From the NCBI GenBank assembly GCA_964651395.1, contig CAZYXZ010000033.1, positions 1 to 33,380 of the forward strand: a DNA stretch of 33,380 nucleotides, read 5' to 3'. A model generated the notes under the pieces. That model saw nothing but the letters and a program-made list of their open reading frames with translations, was not told the origin of the DNA and did not search any database. The stretch is from CAZYXZ01 sp964651395 (GTDB lineage Bacteria > Actinomycetota > Actinomycetes > BP-191). This document shows, piece by piece, positions 1 through 6,935 of this stretch. The number at the start of each line of letters is the position of its first letter. Position 1 is the stretch's first letter. The position numbers and the translations under genes are program-made.

Positions 1-1
1 T

Positions 2-742
2 CGCGAGTGGCGGACGGGACCCGTCCCCTCGACCGGGAGCCCGGTCGTGGCCGTGGCCGGCCCGCTGCTGACCGCGCCCGGCGGCTATCCGTCGACGAGC
101 TGGGGCGCAGGTGGCTTCGCGGCCTTCGTCGACTCGCCGTCGGCGGCGCGTGCCGCGGTGGCCGGACTCGCCGGTGACGTCGACCTCGTGAAGCTGGCCC
201 TCGAGCCGGCGGGGGGCCTGCCGGTGCCGCCGGCCGCCGTCGCCCTGGCCGTCGTCCGCGCAGCGCACGAGGCCGGGCTCGCCGTCACCGCGCATGCGCT
301 GACGACGGCGATGGTCGAGCGCGCGCTCGACGCCGGTGTCGACGAGCTCTGTCACACGCCGGTCGAGCCGCTGCCCGAGGGTGTGGTCCACCGGATCAAG
401 GACGCCGGCATCACGGTGGTCTCGACCCTGCAGACCTTCCACAGCGGTTGGGGCGGGCGGTCGGCGAGCGCGAACGCCGCCGCGCTGGTGAAGGCCGGCG
501 TGCCGTTGGTCTACGGGACCGATCTCGGCAACGCGGGAACGCGTCCCGGCGTGGACCGCCGCGAGCTGGACCGGCTGTCGGCCGCCGGACTCGGCCCGTG
601 GGGCGCCTTGCGCGCCGCGACCGGCCGGCTGGAAACGGGCCGTCCGGCGTACGCCGTCGTGCTCGCCGGGGACCCCGTCCAGAGCGGCAGGGTGTGGAAG
701 CGCCCGCTGGCCGTCGTGACGCCGACGACCGTGCTGGCCTAG
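2..742 (+). CDS. Amidohydrolase-family protein, C-terminal part (5' end outside window)
   Basis: The frame is open to the left edge, so this is the C-terminal ~246 residues of a longer protein. GTG at 47 is an in-frame codon and need not be the start. Visible features fit a metal-dependent amidohydrolase of the imidazolonepropionase-like/prolidase-like group: a VAGPLLTAPGGYP segment, a strand ending in the putative carbamylated-Lys region (DLVKLALEP), a His in VTAHALTTAM, a His in ELCHTPVEPLP, and late in the barrel GTDLGN with the expected catalytic Asp. Near the C-terminus, LRAATGRLETGRPAYAVVL resembles the usual 'G.i..G..ADlvvl' end of the family. The substrate cannot be told. It converges on the lipoprotein gene, with 12 bp between stops. 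Confidence 0.8.
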   Translation, partial: REWRTGPVPSTGSPVVAVAGPLLTAPGGYPSTSWGAGGFAAFVDSPSAARAAVAGLAGDVDLVKLALEPAGGLPVPPAAVALAVVRAAHEAGLAVTAHALTTAMVERALDAGVDELCHTPVEPLPEGVVHRIKDAGITVVSTLQTFHSGWGGRSASANAAALVKAGVPLVYGTDLGNAGTRPGVDRRELDRLSAAGLGPWGALRAATGRLETGRPAYAVVLAGDPVQSGRVWKRPLAVVTPTTVLA

Positions 743-754
743 GGCCCGGCCGGT

Positions 755-1378
755 CTAGGAGGGGCTCGACGAGGGGGCGCGAGCCCGGGTGAGCAGGAGC
801 TCGGCGAGCTGTCTCGCCTCCGCCTGGTCCACCTGGTTGTGGGTGCCGACCGCGAGCAGCCACGTGGTGTTGTCGAGCCGGAAGCGCAGCGTGTAGAGCG
901 TGTCCGGGTTCGCGCTGGCGTCGAGCTTGCCGCTGGTCGCGATCGCTTCGTCGCCCAGGCCGCTGACGGCGAGCGTGGTGCCGATCTTCTTGGCCGCGTC
1001 GAGGTCGGCCGCGAAGTCCGCGGCGGCGTCGGAGGCGGTCGCGAACCGGATCACCACGTTGACGACCAGGCGTCCGGTCGCCGGGTCGCCGTACTGCACG
1101 GCGTAGGCGCTGCTGAAGTTGTGGGTGCGGAGCTTCTGCTCCTCGGCGGCCGCGTCCGCGGCGTACGCCGCGATCTGCCGGATGTCGCGCGGTCCGGTCT
1201 GCGCGAGCAGCGGGACCAGCGCGATCGGCAGGTCGCGAGGCTGCAGCACCAGCCCGGACAGCTCGCCCGGCGGCAGGGCGGGCGGTGTCAGGGCCGGCTT
1301 GGGCCGCTCGTTGTAGCTGCAGGCCGTGACGGCGACGACCATCGCAACGGCAAGGAGGACCAGGCGGCGCGGGTGCAT
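755..1378 (-). CDS. Putative lipoprotein of unknown function
   Basis: A 207-residue protein with a type II signal peptide: MHPRR, a hydrophobic stretch, then lipobox VTAC with Cys20 as the predicted lipidated residue. The mature part starts with a Pro-rich linker (PKPALTPPALPPGE). A globular domain follows, with alternating strands and a central helix rich in Ala/Asp (TASDAAADFAADLDAAKK), ending YTLRFRLDNTTWLLAVG. The layout resembles small actinobacterial surface lipoproteins that lack an assigned function; I recognise no catalytic motif. It is divergent from the ABC exporter genes (90 bp between starts) and may share their control region, but nothing else links them. Confidence 0.75.
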   Translation of the reverse strand: MHPRRLVLLAVAMVVAVTACSYNERPKPALTPPALPPGELSGLVLQPRDLPIALVPLLAQTGPRDIRQIAAYAADAAAEEQKLRTHNFSSAYAVQYGDPATGRLVVNVVIRFATASDAAADFAADLDAAKKIGTTLAVSGLGDEAIATSGKLDASANPDTLYTLRFRLDNTTWLLAVGTHNQVDQAEARQLAELLLTRARAPSSSPS

Positions 1379-1468
1379 GGGGACAGTCTTACCTGCCGCG
1401 CCGCGCGGTTTGCGTCAGCCTCGCCCGTGCGACACGCTGCCGAGGTTTCCCGCCGACCCGAGGAGCCG

Positions 1469-2467
1469 ATGAGCTCGCCCGCCGCGAATGCCGCGCCCGG
1501 CGTGGCGGCGGACCCGTGGGGGGCCGGCGACGAGGTCTACGCCGTCCACGGCGTGTCCCGCTCGTACGGCGCGGTCCTGGCGAACGACGACATCTCCCTG
1601 AGCATCCGCAGTGGCGAGATCTTCGGCCTGCTCGGCCCGAACGGCGCCGGGAAGTCGACCCTCGTGCGCATCCTCGTGGGCCTCCTGAGGCCGGACCGGG
1701 GGACCGTCGCCGTGCTCGGCCACGACCTCGCGACCACGCCGGACGCGGCCGCGCGGGCCGCCGCGTACCTGGCGCAGGACGAGCCGGCACTCAGCGACCT
1801 CACACCCGCCACGGCGATGGAGGTCGCGGGCCGGCTGCGCGGCCAGTCGCGCGTCGACGCCCGGCGTGGCCGCGACGCACTGCTCGACGAGCTCGACCTC
1901 GGTCCGCTGGCCGACCGGGTCATGTCGCGGCTGTCCGGCGGCGAGCGCCGGCTCGCGGCGGTCGGGACGGCGCTGATGGGCGACCGCCCGGTCCTCCTGC
2001 TCGACGAGCCGACCACGGGCCTGGACCCGGTGGCACGGCGCACCGTGTGGACCGCGCTGGAGCGACGCCGCGCCGCGGGCGCGACCGTCCTGCTGGTCAC
2101 CCACAACGTCCTCGAGGCGGAGACCGTGCTCGACCGGGTCGCCGTGCTCGAACGCGGGCGGCTGATCGCCTGCGACACGCCTGGTCGGCTCAAGGCGGCG
2201 GTCAGCGACGAGGTCCGCCTCGAGCTCGTGTGGCGGCACGAGCCGCCACTGACCGACGCCACGGTCGCCGCGCTCGCGCCACGGGCGACCCAGACCGGAC
2301 GGCGCTGGAACCTGCACCTCCCGGCGGCCGAGGCGCGGCGGGCGCTCGGGAAGCTGATGACCGGCGCGGCGTTCCTCGCCCTCGACGACTTCACTCTCGC
2401 GACGCCCACGCTGGAGGACGTCTATCTCGCTCTCGGTGGCCAGGACGACGACCTGGAGCGCGCGTGA
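1469..2467 (+). CDS. ABC-2 type exporter, ATP-binding subunit
   Basis: 332 residues. ATP-hydrolysing subunit of an exporter of the CcmA/NatA/DrrA type. Walker A GPNGAGKST lies near residues 60-68, followed by a Q-loop-like QDEPALSDLTP, the ABC signature LSGGERR near 155, Walker B LLLDEPTTGLDP near 172-183, and the H-loop His in LLVTHNV near 212. A C-terminal extension (about residues 245-332) follows, typical of drug/lipid export ATPases. I chose ATG 1469 because GAGGAG sits 3-8 bp upstream and the nucleotide-binding fold begins about 25 residues later. The same frame is open much further upstream, but that part lies antisense to the lipoprotein gene. The stop overlaps the GTG of the permease gene by 4 bp, so the two are translationally coupled. 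Substrate unknown. Confidence 0.92.
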   Translation: MSSPAANAAPGVAADPWGAGDEVYAVHGVSRSYGAVLANDDISLSIRSGEIFGLLGPNGAGKSTLVRILVGLLRPDRGTVAVLGHDLATTPDAAARAAAYLAQDEPALSDLTPATAMEVAGRLRGQSRVDARRGRDALLDELDLGPLADRVMSRLSGGERRLAAVGTALMGDRPVLLLDEPTTGLDPVARRTVWTALERRRAAGATVLLVTHNVLEAETVLDRVAVLERGRLIACDTPGRLKAAVSDEVRLELVWRHEPPLTDATVAALAPRATQTGRRWNLHLPAAEARRALGKLMTGAAFLALDDFTLATPTLEDVYLALGGQDDDLERA

Positions 2468-3234
2468 CCACGGCGGTCGCGCTTCCCGCGCGCGCCTCCT
2501 TCGGTGCCGCGCTCGCCGCGGTGTACGCCGCACAGCTGGCTCGCGCGAGGGTGGCGCGCGCCTCGCTGCTGTTCGTCGCGACCCTGCAGTCGCTCGGCCT
2601 GCTCGTCCTGCTCCGCGGGGTCGTCGACGACGCGGACCGGGCTGCGAAGGAGCAGGTCGTCGCCGGCTGCGTCGTGCTGGTGATCGGCTTCGTCGCCCTC
2701 AACCTCCTGGCGCAGCGGTTCGGCCAGCTCGCCGCCTCGGGTGCCCTCGACTTCTACGCGGCACTCGGGGTCGCGCCCGCGGCCGTGGTCCTGGGCACGG
2801 CCGCGACGTACGCGACGTTCGCAGTGCCGGGCACCGTCGTCGTCGCCCTCGTGGGCGCCCTGCTCTACGGGCTGCCGCTCGGCTACCTCTGGGTGGTGCT
2901 GCCCGTCGCCGTCGCCGGGGGAGTGGCGCTGGCCGGACTCGGGGCCGCCGTGGGGCTGCTCGCGCCGCGGCCGGAGATCGCGACGATGGCCGGGCAGCTC
3001 GGCATGACGGCAGTGCTGTTCCTCGGGCTGATCCAGGAGAGCCGCATGCCCGGTCTGTTGCGCGTCGTGCGGAGCATCTTCCCGAGCACGTACGCGGTCG
3101 ACGCGCTCGGCGAGGCCCTCGGTGCGGATCCGCGTCTCGGGGCGGTGGCGCTGGCGCTGCTGGTCTGCCTCGCGTACGGCGCCGTCGCGCTGGCAGCCGC
3201 CGCAGCGGCGTTCCGTCGTGCGGTCGGCCGGTGA
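2464..3234 (+). CDS. ABC-2 type exporter, permease subunit
   Basis: 256 residues, very hydrophobic, with about six membrane segments: LLFVATLQSLGLLVLL; VVAGCVVLVIGFVALNLLA; AAVVLGTAATYATFAVPGTVVVALVGALLYG; WVVLPVAVAGGVALAGLGAAVGLL; MAGQLGMTAVLFLGLI; and a last segment near the C-terminus. FPSTYAVDALGEAL before the last helix resembles the P-x-x-Y-x-x-(D/E)-x-(L/F) motif of ABC-2 permeases. Start GTG 2464 overlaps the ATPase stop (GTGA), the usual coupled arrangement. With the upstream ATPase it should form a homodimeric exporter complex in the cytoplasmic membrane. The cargo is not evident. Confidence 0.88.
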   Translation: MTTAVALPARASFGAALAAVYAAQLARARVARASLLFVATLQSLGLLVLLRGVVDDADRAAKEQVVAGCVVLVIGFVALNLLAQRFGQLAASGALDFYAALGVAPAAVVLGTAATYATFAVPGTVVVALVGALLYGLPLGYLWVVLPVAVAGGVALAGLGAAVGLLAPRPEIATMAGQLGMTAVLFLGLIQESRMPGLLRVVRSIFPSTYAVDALGEALGADPRLGAVALALLVCLAYGAVALAAAAAAFRRAVGR

Positions 3235-3237
3235 GCA

Positions 3238-3251
3238 GCCACCGGGGTGGC
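3238..3251 (+). terminator. Short stem-loop after the exporter operon
   Basis: GCCAC CGGG GTGGC: a 5-bp perfect stem with a tetraloop, 3 bp after the permease stop and 11 bp before the next start. No T tract follows. It could weaken read-through or simply mark the operon boundary. Confidence 0.3.
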
Positions 3252-3262
3252 AGGATGCCCGG

Positions 3263-3925
3263 ATGACGTGGGTGGGCCCTGATCCGTGGCAGGCGCCGGA
3301 CCCGGCTGCCCGGCGGGCCGAGTTCCTGCCGCCCTGGGAGCCTACTCGTCGTGGCGGGTTCGACCGGGATCGGATCACGTCGTGGGTGCTCGACGTCGGC
3401 ACGGTGGCCACGCCGCTCCTGCTGCTCGGCGCCCCAGCCGGCCTGCTGTGGGCGCAGCTCTCGCCGCGGATCGACGTCGACAAAGGCGCCGGCGGGCCGT
3501 CGTTCCCGTCTGCCGAGACCAAGGAGGCGCTCAGCGTCGACCTGGCGTTCCTGCTGCTGACGGTGCTCGCGGGTCTGGCGTGTGGCGTCCTCGTCTGGCA
3601 GTGGCGCCGCCGTGACGCGAGCAGCGTGCCCGTCGGGCTCGCCTTGGGCACGCTCCTGTCGTCGATGGTGGCGCGCGCCGTCGGGGAACGCGTGGTGCTC
3701 GACGACGCGGTGGCACGGATCTGCCAGACCCGCATCTCGCTCGGCTGCACGTACTACTCGGGGCACGTGCACCTGCGGGCCACGGGCCTGCTGGTCGCGT
3801 GGCCGATGGCCGCGCTCGTCGCCTACCTGCTGCTCACCGCGATCCTCGACCGCGAGAACGCGCCGCAGGCGCCGGTGGACTGGGGCTACTACGCCGCGCC
3901 GGAGCCCTACCGCCCGCCGGCCTGA
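3263..3925 (+). CDS. Actinobacterial four-helix membrane protein of unknown function
   Basis: 220 residues. An N-terminal soluble stretch rich in Pro/Arg/Trp (about 1-40) precedes four predicted membrane segments: ATPLLLLGAPAGLLWAQL (about 49-66), LAFLLLTVLAGLACGVLVW (about 94-112), a third around VGLALGTLLSSMVARAVG, and LLVAWPMAALVAYLLLTAIL near 175-195. The first helix ends in GLLWAQLSPR, and a loop holds two Cys (ARICQTRISLGCTYY). The pattern is reminiscent of the uncharacterised DUF2567-like actinobacterial family, but I hold that only weakly. ATG 3263 is the best start: the upstream part of the frame is antisense-like and overlaps the permease gene. Function unknown. It opens a same-strand run of three envelope genes. 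Confidence 0.75.
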   Translation: MTWVGPDPWQAPDPAARRAEFLPPWEPTRRGGFDRDRITSWVLDVGTVATPLLLLGAPAGLLWAQLSPRIDVDKGAGGPSFPSAETKEALSVDLAFLLLTVLAGLACGVLVWQWRRRDASSVPVGLALGTLLSSMVARAVGERVVLDDAVARICQTRISLGCTYYSGHVHLRATGLLVAWPMAALVAYLLLTAILDRENAPQAPVDWGYYAAPEPYRPPA

Positions 3926-3933
3926 CGCGGGAC

Positions 3934-3939
3934 TATTCT
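3934..3939 (+). promoter_or_regulatory. Possible -10 element (TATTCT) for the SH3-domain gene
   Basis: TATTCT matches four of six bases of TATAAT and lies 32 bp upstream of ATG 3972, leaving room for a short leader with the GGGGGAG ribosome-binding site. No clear -35 hexamer precedes it. Confidence 0.3.
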
Positions 3940-3971
3940 CCGCCGCAACGGCGATGGCGAGGGGGAGCCCG

Positions 3972-4703
3972 ATGACGTTCCAGCCGACCCACAAGTCCCC
4001 GGCAGCGGGCCTCGAGGCCTATGCCGACCACGACGCGGCCGCGGGCTCTGTCGCCCGGCTCGAGCCGAATCTCCCGGTACAGGTCGGCGAGCGATGGGGT
4101 GAGTGGGCGCGCATCACCTGCAGCAACGGCTGGCAGGCCTGGGTCGATGCACGGCACCTGGTCGCGATGGCCGCCGCGGCGCCGGCCGGTCCGCCGGCGT
4201 CGTCGACCGCCGCCCCGGTGGCGGCGGCCCGACCGACCGGCGGGCTGGCCATCCCGGATGTCGAGCTGAGCCTCGCGATGATCGGCGCGCTGCTCGTCGG
4301 GCTGGCGGGGTTCGTGCCGTGGACGCGCGGCGACCAGGGGCCCTTCCCCAACGGGGTGGACATCGCGATCACGGCGCTGTTCGGCGCCCGGCAGGAGGAG
4401 CTGTTCCCGACGTTCTCGGTGGGACTGCTCCTGGTCGTCCTCGCCGTGGCAGGAGTGCTCGCGTTGACCACCTTCCGCAGTGACCCCCGCGTCCGCATGG
4501 TCGCCGGGTACGGCGCTGTGGCGGTCGCCCTGCTGTACGGCTTCCAGCTGATGGGGGACATCAGCGACGCCAACAAGGTTGCTGCGGCCGGCCAGAAGCT
4601 GTCGCTCGCCGGCACCCTCGGGCTGGGCTGGGCGCTGGCCGTGGTGAGCGGTCTGCTGGTCGCACTCGGCCCGACGGACCGGCTCAACAAGCCGAAAGCG
4701 TGA
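3972..4703 (+). CDS. SH3-like domain membrane protein
   Basis: 243 residues. The N-terminal ~55 residues read like a small bacterial SH3 domain: AGLEAYADHDAAAGSVARLEPNLPVQVGERWGEWARIT… ending NGWQAWVDARHLV, the typical 'W.kv…G..GWV…l' pattern. An Ala/Pro linker (about 60-90) follows, then four hydrophobic segments: LSLAMIGALLVGLAGFVPW (about 97-116), VGLLLVVLAVAGVLALTTF (about 151-169), MVAGYGAVAVALLYGFQLMG, and LGLGWALAVVSGLLVALG near the C-terminus. ATG 3972 is preceded by GAGGGGGAG, a strong ribosome-binding site. Its stop overlaps the ATG of the next gene by one base, so the DUF6777 protein is probably co-translated with it. SH3b domains commonly bind cell-wall peptides, but this copy may instead be cytoplasmic. 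Function unknown. Confidence 0.8.
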   Translation: MTFQPTHKSPAAGLEAYADHDAAAGSVARLEPNLPVQVGERWGEWARITCSNGWQAWVDARHLVAMAAAAPAGPPASSTAAPVAAARPTGGLAIPDVELSLAMIGALLVGLAGFVPWTRGDQGPFPNGVDIAITALFGARQEELFPTFSVGLLLVVLAVAGVLALTTFRSDPRVRMVAGYGAVAVALLYGFQLMGDISDANKVAAAGQKLSLAGTLGLGWALAVVSGLLVALGPTDRLNKPKA

Positions 4704-6205
4704 TGAGCGAGCTCCCACCGTCGGGTCCGCCCTCGGGTCCGCCCTCGGGTCCGCCTACGGGTCCTCCGTCGGGTCCTCCGTCGGGTCCTCCGTCGGGTCC
4801 TCCGTCGGGTCCGCCCAAGGGTCCGCCCAAGGGTCCGCCGTCAGTGCCCGCCGCGGCGCCGGCGTCGGGCGCGCCGTCCGGCCTGCGGCGCAATCCGGTG
4901 CCGGTCGCGCTGGGGCTCGCGATCCTCGTGGCACTGGCCGCTGTCCTCCTCAGCCGCGGTGGGGACGACCCGAAGCCGACGGACTCGGCGGCCGGCGAGG
5001 TCTTTCTCGAGCCGGCCGCGGCAGTCGGCGCGGATCCATTCAGCGCGGACTACACCCCGCCGCCGGCACCGACCGGGACCCCCGACGCGTTTCCCAGCCT
5101 CGAGGCGAGTCCATCGGCCTCCGCCGGCGAGTCGGCCGGAACGTCGATCGGCCCGACTGCCTCGGGCAGCCCCGAGGTGGCGGCGGTCCGGACGACGGTG
5201 GGCACCAACCCCGGCCTGTACGGGGGGACGCGCGACCAGGCGGTGTGCGACAAGGCAAAGCTCCTCGCTTTCCTGAAGGCGAACCCCGACAAGGGGAAGG
5301 CGTGGGCGGCCGTGCAGGGCATCACCGTCGACCAGCTCGACACCTACTTCGCGGACCTGGTCGCCGTCCGGCTGCGCCATGCCACCCGCGTGACGAACCA
5401 CGGCTTCAAGAACGGGGTGGCCACCCCCAAGCAGTCGGTTCTGCAGGAAGGCACGGCGGTGCTCATCGACAAGCGGGGCCTGCCCCGCGCCCGATGCGCC
5501 TGCGGCAACCCGTTGCAGGAGCCGGTACCGGTCAGCCGCGCCGCGAAGACGACCGGCACGCCGTGGGCCGGCTACTCCGCCGAGAAGACCGTCGCGATCA
5601 AGCCCGGCCCGGCCCCGGTCGAGCGCTTCGTCGTGAGCGACCCCGTGTCCGGCGAGGTGTTCGAGCTCGTCGCCGGCGGCGACGGGGTCGCACCGTCGCC
5701 GTCGCCCTCGGCCCCGCCGGCCTCCCAGTTCGACCCGGGCGCGCCGTGTTCGGCGGGCCCGGCCAAGACCAACGTCGTGAAGGCCGGCCGGGTCAGCGCT
5801 TCCTCGGAGTTCAACCGCAGCTTCCCGGCGCGGCTGGCCGTGGACGGCAAGAAGACCACGTCGTGGTTCTCGAAGGGTGCCAAGGACGGCGCCAGCTCGA
5901 CGTACACCTGGACCGCGAACGCGCTCGTGTGCGTCGAGGAGGTCGCGATCTTCGGCAACGGACGCCATCCGCAGTACCCGCGCAACTTCGGCTTCCACGC
6001 CGTGCGGGTGGAGCTGCTCGGCAGCGGCGGCAAGGTCGTCGCGAGCCAGACCGTGCAACAGCCGGGGACACCGGACGCCGGAGCGACGCTCGACTTCAGC
6101 AAGATCGCCACCGGCGTTCGGCTGGTGTGGGCCGGTCACGAGGCGCCCAACTGCGGCGGCTTCTCCGAGCTCGAGGTGCACGGCGGGACCGTCGACCGCG
6201 AGTAG
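4703..6205 (+). CDS. Membrane-anchored protein with GPPS repeats, DUF6777 and a discoidin-like domain
   Basis: 500 residues. Order: (i) residues about 7-47, ten Gly-Pro-Pro-(Ser/Thr/Lys) units; (ii) one membrane segment VPVALGLAILVALAAVLLS (about 66-84), which puts the rest outside; (iii) a Ser/Pro/Ala-rich linker; (iv) DUF6777 at about 165-270, recognised by NPGLYGGTRD, GTAVLIDKRGLPRARCACGNPL and TRVTNHGF; (v) about 355-495, a domain with the shape of F5/8 type C (discoidin/galactose-binding) modules: N..K.G.VSASSEFN, AVDGKKTTSWFSKG, VEEVAIFGNG, VRLVWAGHEAPNCGGFSELEVHG. Discoidin domains usually bind sugars or surface polymers, so an envelope role is likely. The start is ATG 4703, overlapping the upstream stop; GTG 4700 is one codon earlier in the same frame. 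The role is inferred from the domains only. Confidence 0.85.
   Translation: MSELPPSGPPSGPPSGPPTGPPSGPPSGPPSGPPSGPPKGPPKGPPSVPAAAPASGAPSGLRRNPVPVALGLAILVALAAVLLSRGGDDPKPTDSAAGEVFLEPAAAVGADPFSADYTPPPAPTGTPDAFPSLEASPSASAGESAGTSIGPTASGSPEVAAVRTTVGTNPGLYGGTRDQAVCDKAKLLAFLKANPDKGKAWAAVQGITVDQLDTYFADLVAVRLRHATRVTNHGFKNGVATPKQSVLQEGTAVLIDKRGLPRARCACGNPLQEPVPVSRAAKTTGTPWAGYSAEKTVAIKPGPAPVERFVVSDPVSGEVFELVAGGDGVAPSPSPSAPPASQFDPGAPCSAGPAKTNVVKAGRVSASSEFNRSFPARLAVDGKKTTSWFSKGAKDGASSTYTWTANALVCVEEVAIFGNGRHPQYPRNFGFHAVRVELLGSGGKVVASQTVQQPGTPDAGATLDFSKIATGVRLVWAGHEAPNCGGFSELEVHGGTVDRE
4721..4840 (+). repeat. Ten tandem 12-bp units encoding GPP(S/T/K)
   Basis: Ten in-frame 12-bp units of the type TCGGGTCCKCCS, encoding Gly-Pro-Pro plus Ser, Thr or Lys. 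Units 1-3 use GGTCCGCC, 4-7 GGTCCTCC, and 8-10 return to GGTCCGCC. This layout looks like local unit duplication. The period is four residues, so it is not a collagen Gly-X-Y repeat. Confidence 0.95.
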
Positions 6206-6214
6206 CCGCCCGCG

Positions 6215-6856
6215 CTAGTTGAGGCTGAACGGCCCGGCCGTGTGCACGTCCGGGGGTCGCGCCGCGAAGTGCTCGACCAGCGCGGTCTCCTGGCGTAGCC
6301 AGGTGAGCTCACGGCTCAGTCGGCCGGCGACGTCCACGGTCTCGAGCAGCTCCTGTTTCGCCGGCAGGTCGATCGGCAGCCCGGCCGCGACGAGGTAGGA
6401 GACGAGGGCCGGGTCGTCCGGCAGATCCATGTCGGCAGGCGGCTCGTCATCGTCGCGGGCGGCCGACACGGCCGTCCGGTACCCGGCCAGAGCCTGCGCC
6501 ACGTCAGCAGCCAGCCGGTCCGCGCCGACGCCGTACTCCTCTTCCAGGAACTCGACGTCGGCGCGGTAGTACGGCAGCGCGTCGTCGACGGCGAGGACGC
6601 GAAAGCGCCGGCTGCCCGTGGTCAGGATGTCCATCCGCCCGTCGTCGTACGGCTCCGCGTGGCGCAGCTCGGCGAGGCAGCCCACCTCGGTGAGGCGGCC
6701 GTCACGGCCGACGGCGATGACGCCGAACTCCCGTGGTTCGGGCTGCGCGAGCAGCTCGCGCATCAGCAGCCGGTAGCGGTCCTCGAAGATGTGCAGCGGC
6801 AGCGGCACGCCCGGGAACAGCACGACGGCCAGCGGGAAGATCGGCACCAACGGCAC
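6215..6856 (-). CDS. LON substrate-binding domain protein
   Basis: 213 residues, the length of stand-alone LON-SB (Lon N-terminal-like) proteins. It starts VPLVPIFPLAVVLFPGVPLPLHIFEDRYRLLM, the hallmark first strand and helix of the family. GRMDILTTGSRRFRVL and YYRADVEFLEE follow, the usual 'G..f.V' and 'Y..A.V' segments. The C-terminal half is helical. There is no ATPase or protease domain, so it is not Lon itself; the domain is thought to bind peptides or unfolded substrates. I chose GTG 6856 because the conserved N-terminus begins there; GTG 6847 is a shorter option. The gene diverges from hisD with 79 bp between starts, and its stop is 9 bp from the DUF6777 gene's stop. Confidence 0.88.
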   Translation of the reverse strand: MPLVPIFPLAVVLFPGVPLPLHIFEDRYRLLMRELLAQPEPREFGVIAVGRDGRLTEVGCLAELRHAEPYDDGRMDILTTGSRRFRVLAVDDALPYYRADVEFLEEEYGVGADRLAADVAQALAGYRTAVSAARDDDEPPADMDLPDDPALVSYLVAAGLPIDLPAKQELLETVDVAGRLSRELTWLRQETALVEHFAARPPDVHTAGPFSLN

Positions 6857-6863
6857 GTAGGCA

Positions 6864-6869
6864 AGTAAA
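6864..6869 (-). promoter_or_regulatory. Possible -10 element of the LON-domain gene
   Basis: Read on the minus strand, TTTACT (four of six matches to TATAAT) ends 7 bp before GTG 6856. That spacing would give a leaderless or nearly leaderless transcript, consistent with the lack of a purine-rich ribosome-binding site there. Confidence 0.3.
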
Positions 6870-6874
6870 CAGTT

Positions 6875-6904
6875 TTGCTGGGGTCGTGGGGGCGTCCGTA
6901 CGCT
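6875..6904 (+). promoter_or_regulatory. Candidate promoter of the his operon
   Basis: TTGCTG (6875-6880) and TACGCT (6899-6904) are separated by 18 bp and match the core bases of -35 TTG and -10 TAnnnT. Transcription would begin near 6911, leaving a short leader with GAGGAG at 6924-6929 before the proposed hisD start. The only upstream gene is divergent, so a hisD promoter must lie in this 79-bp gap or inside the LON-domain gene. Confidence 0.4.
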
Positions 6905-6935
6905 GGGGATTCCCCCGACCCGCGAGGAGCTGGCC

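Noticed and set aside
839..1468. N-terminal extension of the ABC ATPase
   Set aside because: The frame is open but lies antisense to the lipoprotein gene. The ribosome-binding site and fold begin at 1469.
4721..4840. Collagen-like repeat
   Set aside because: The period is four residues (GPPS), not Gly-X-Y triplets, so no triple helix is expected.
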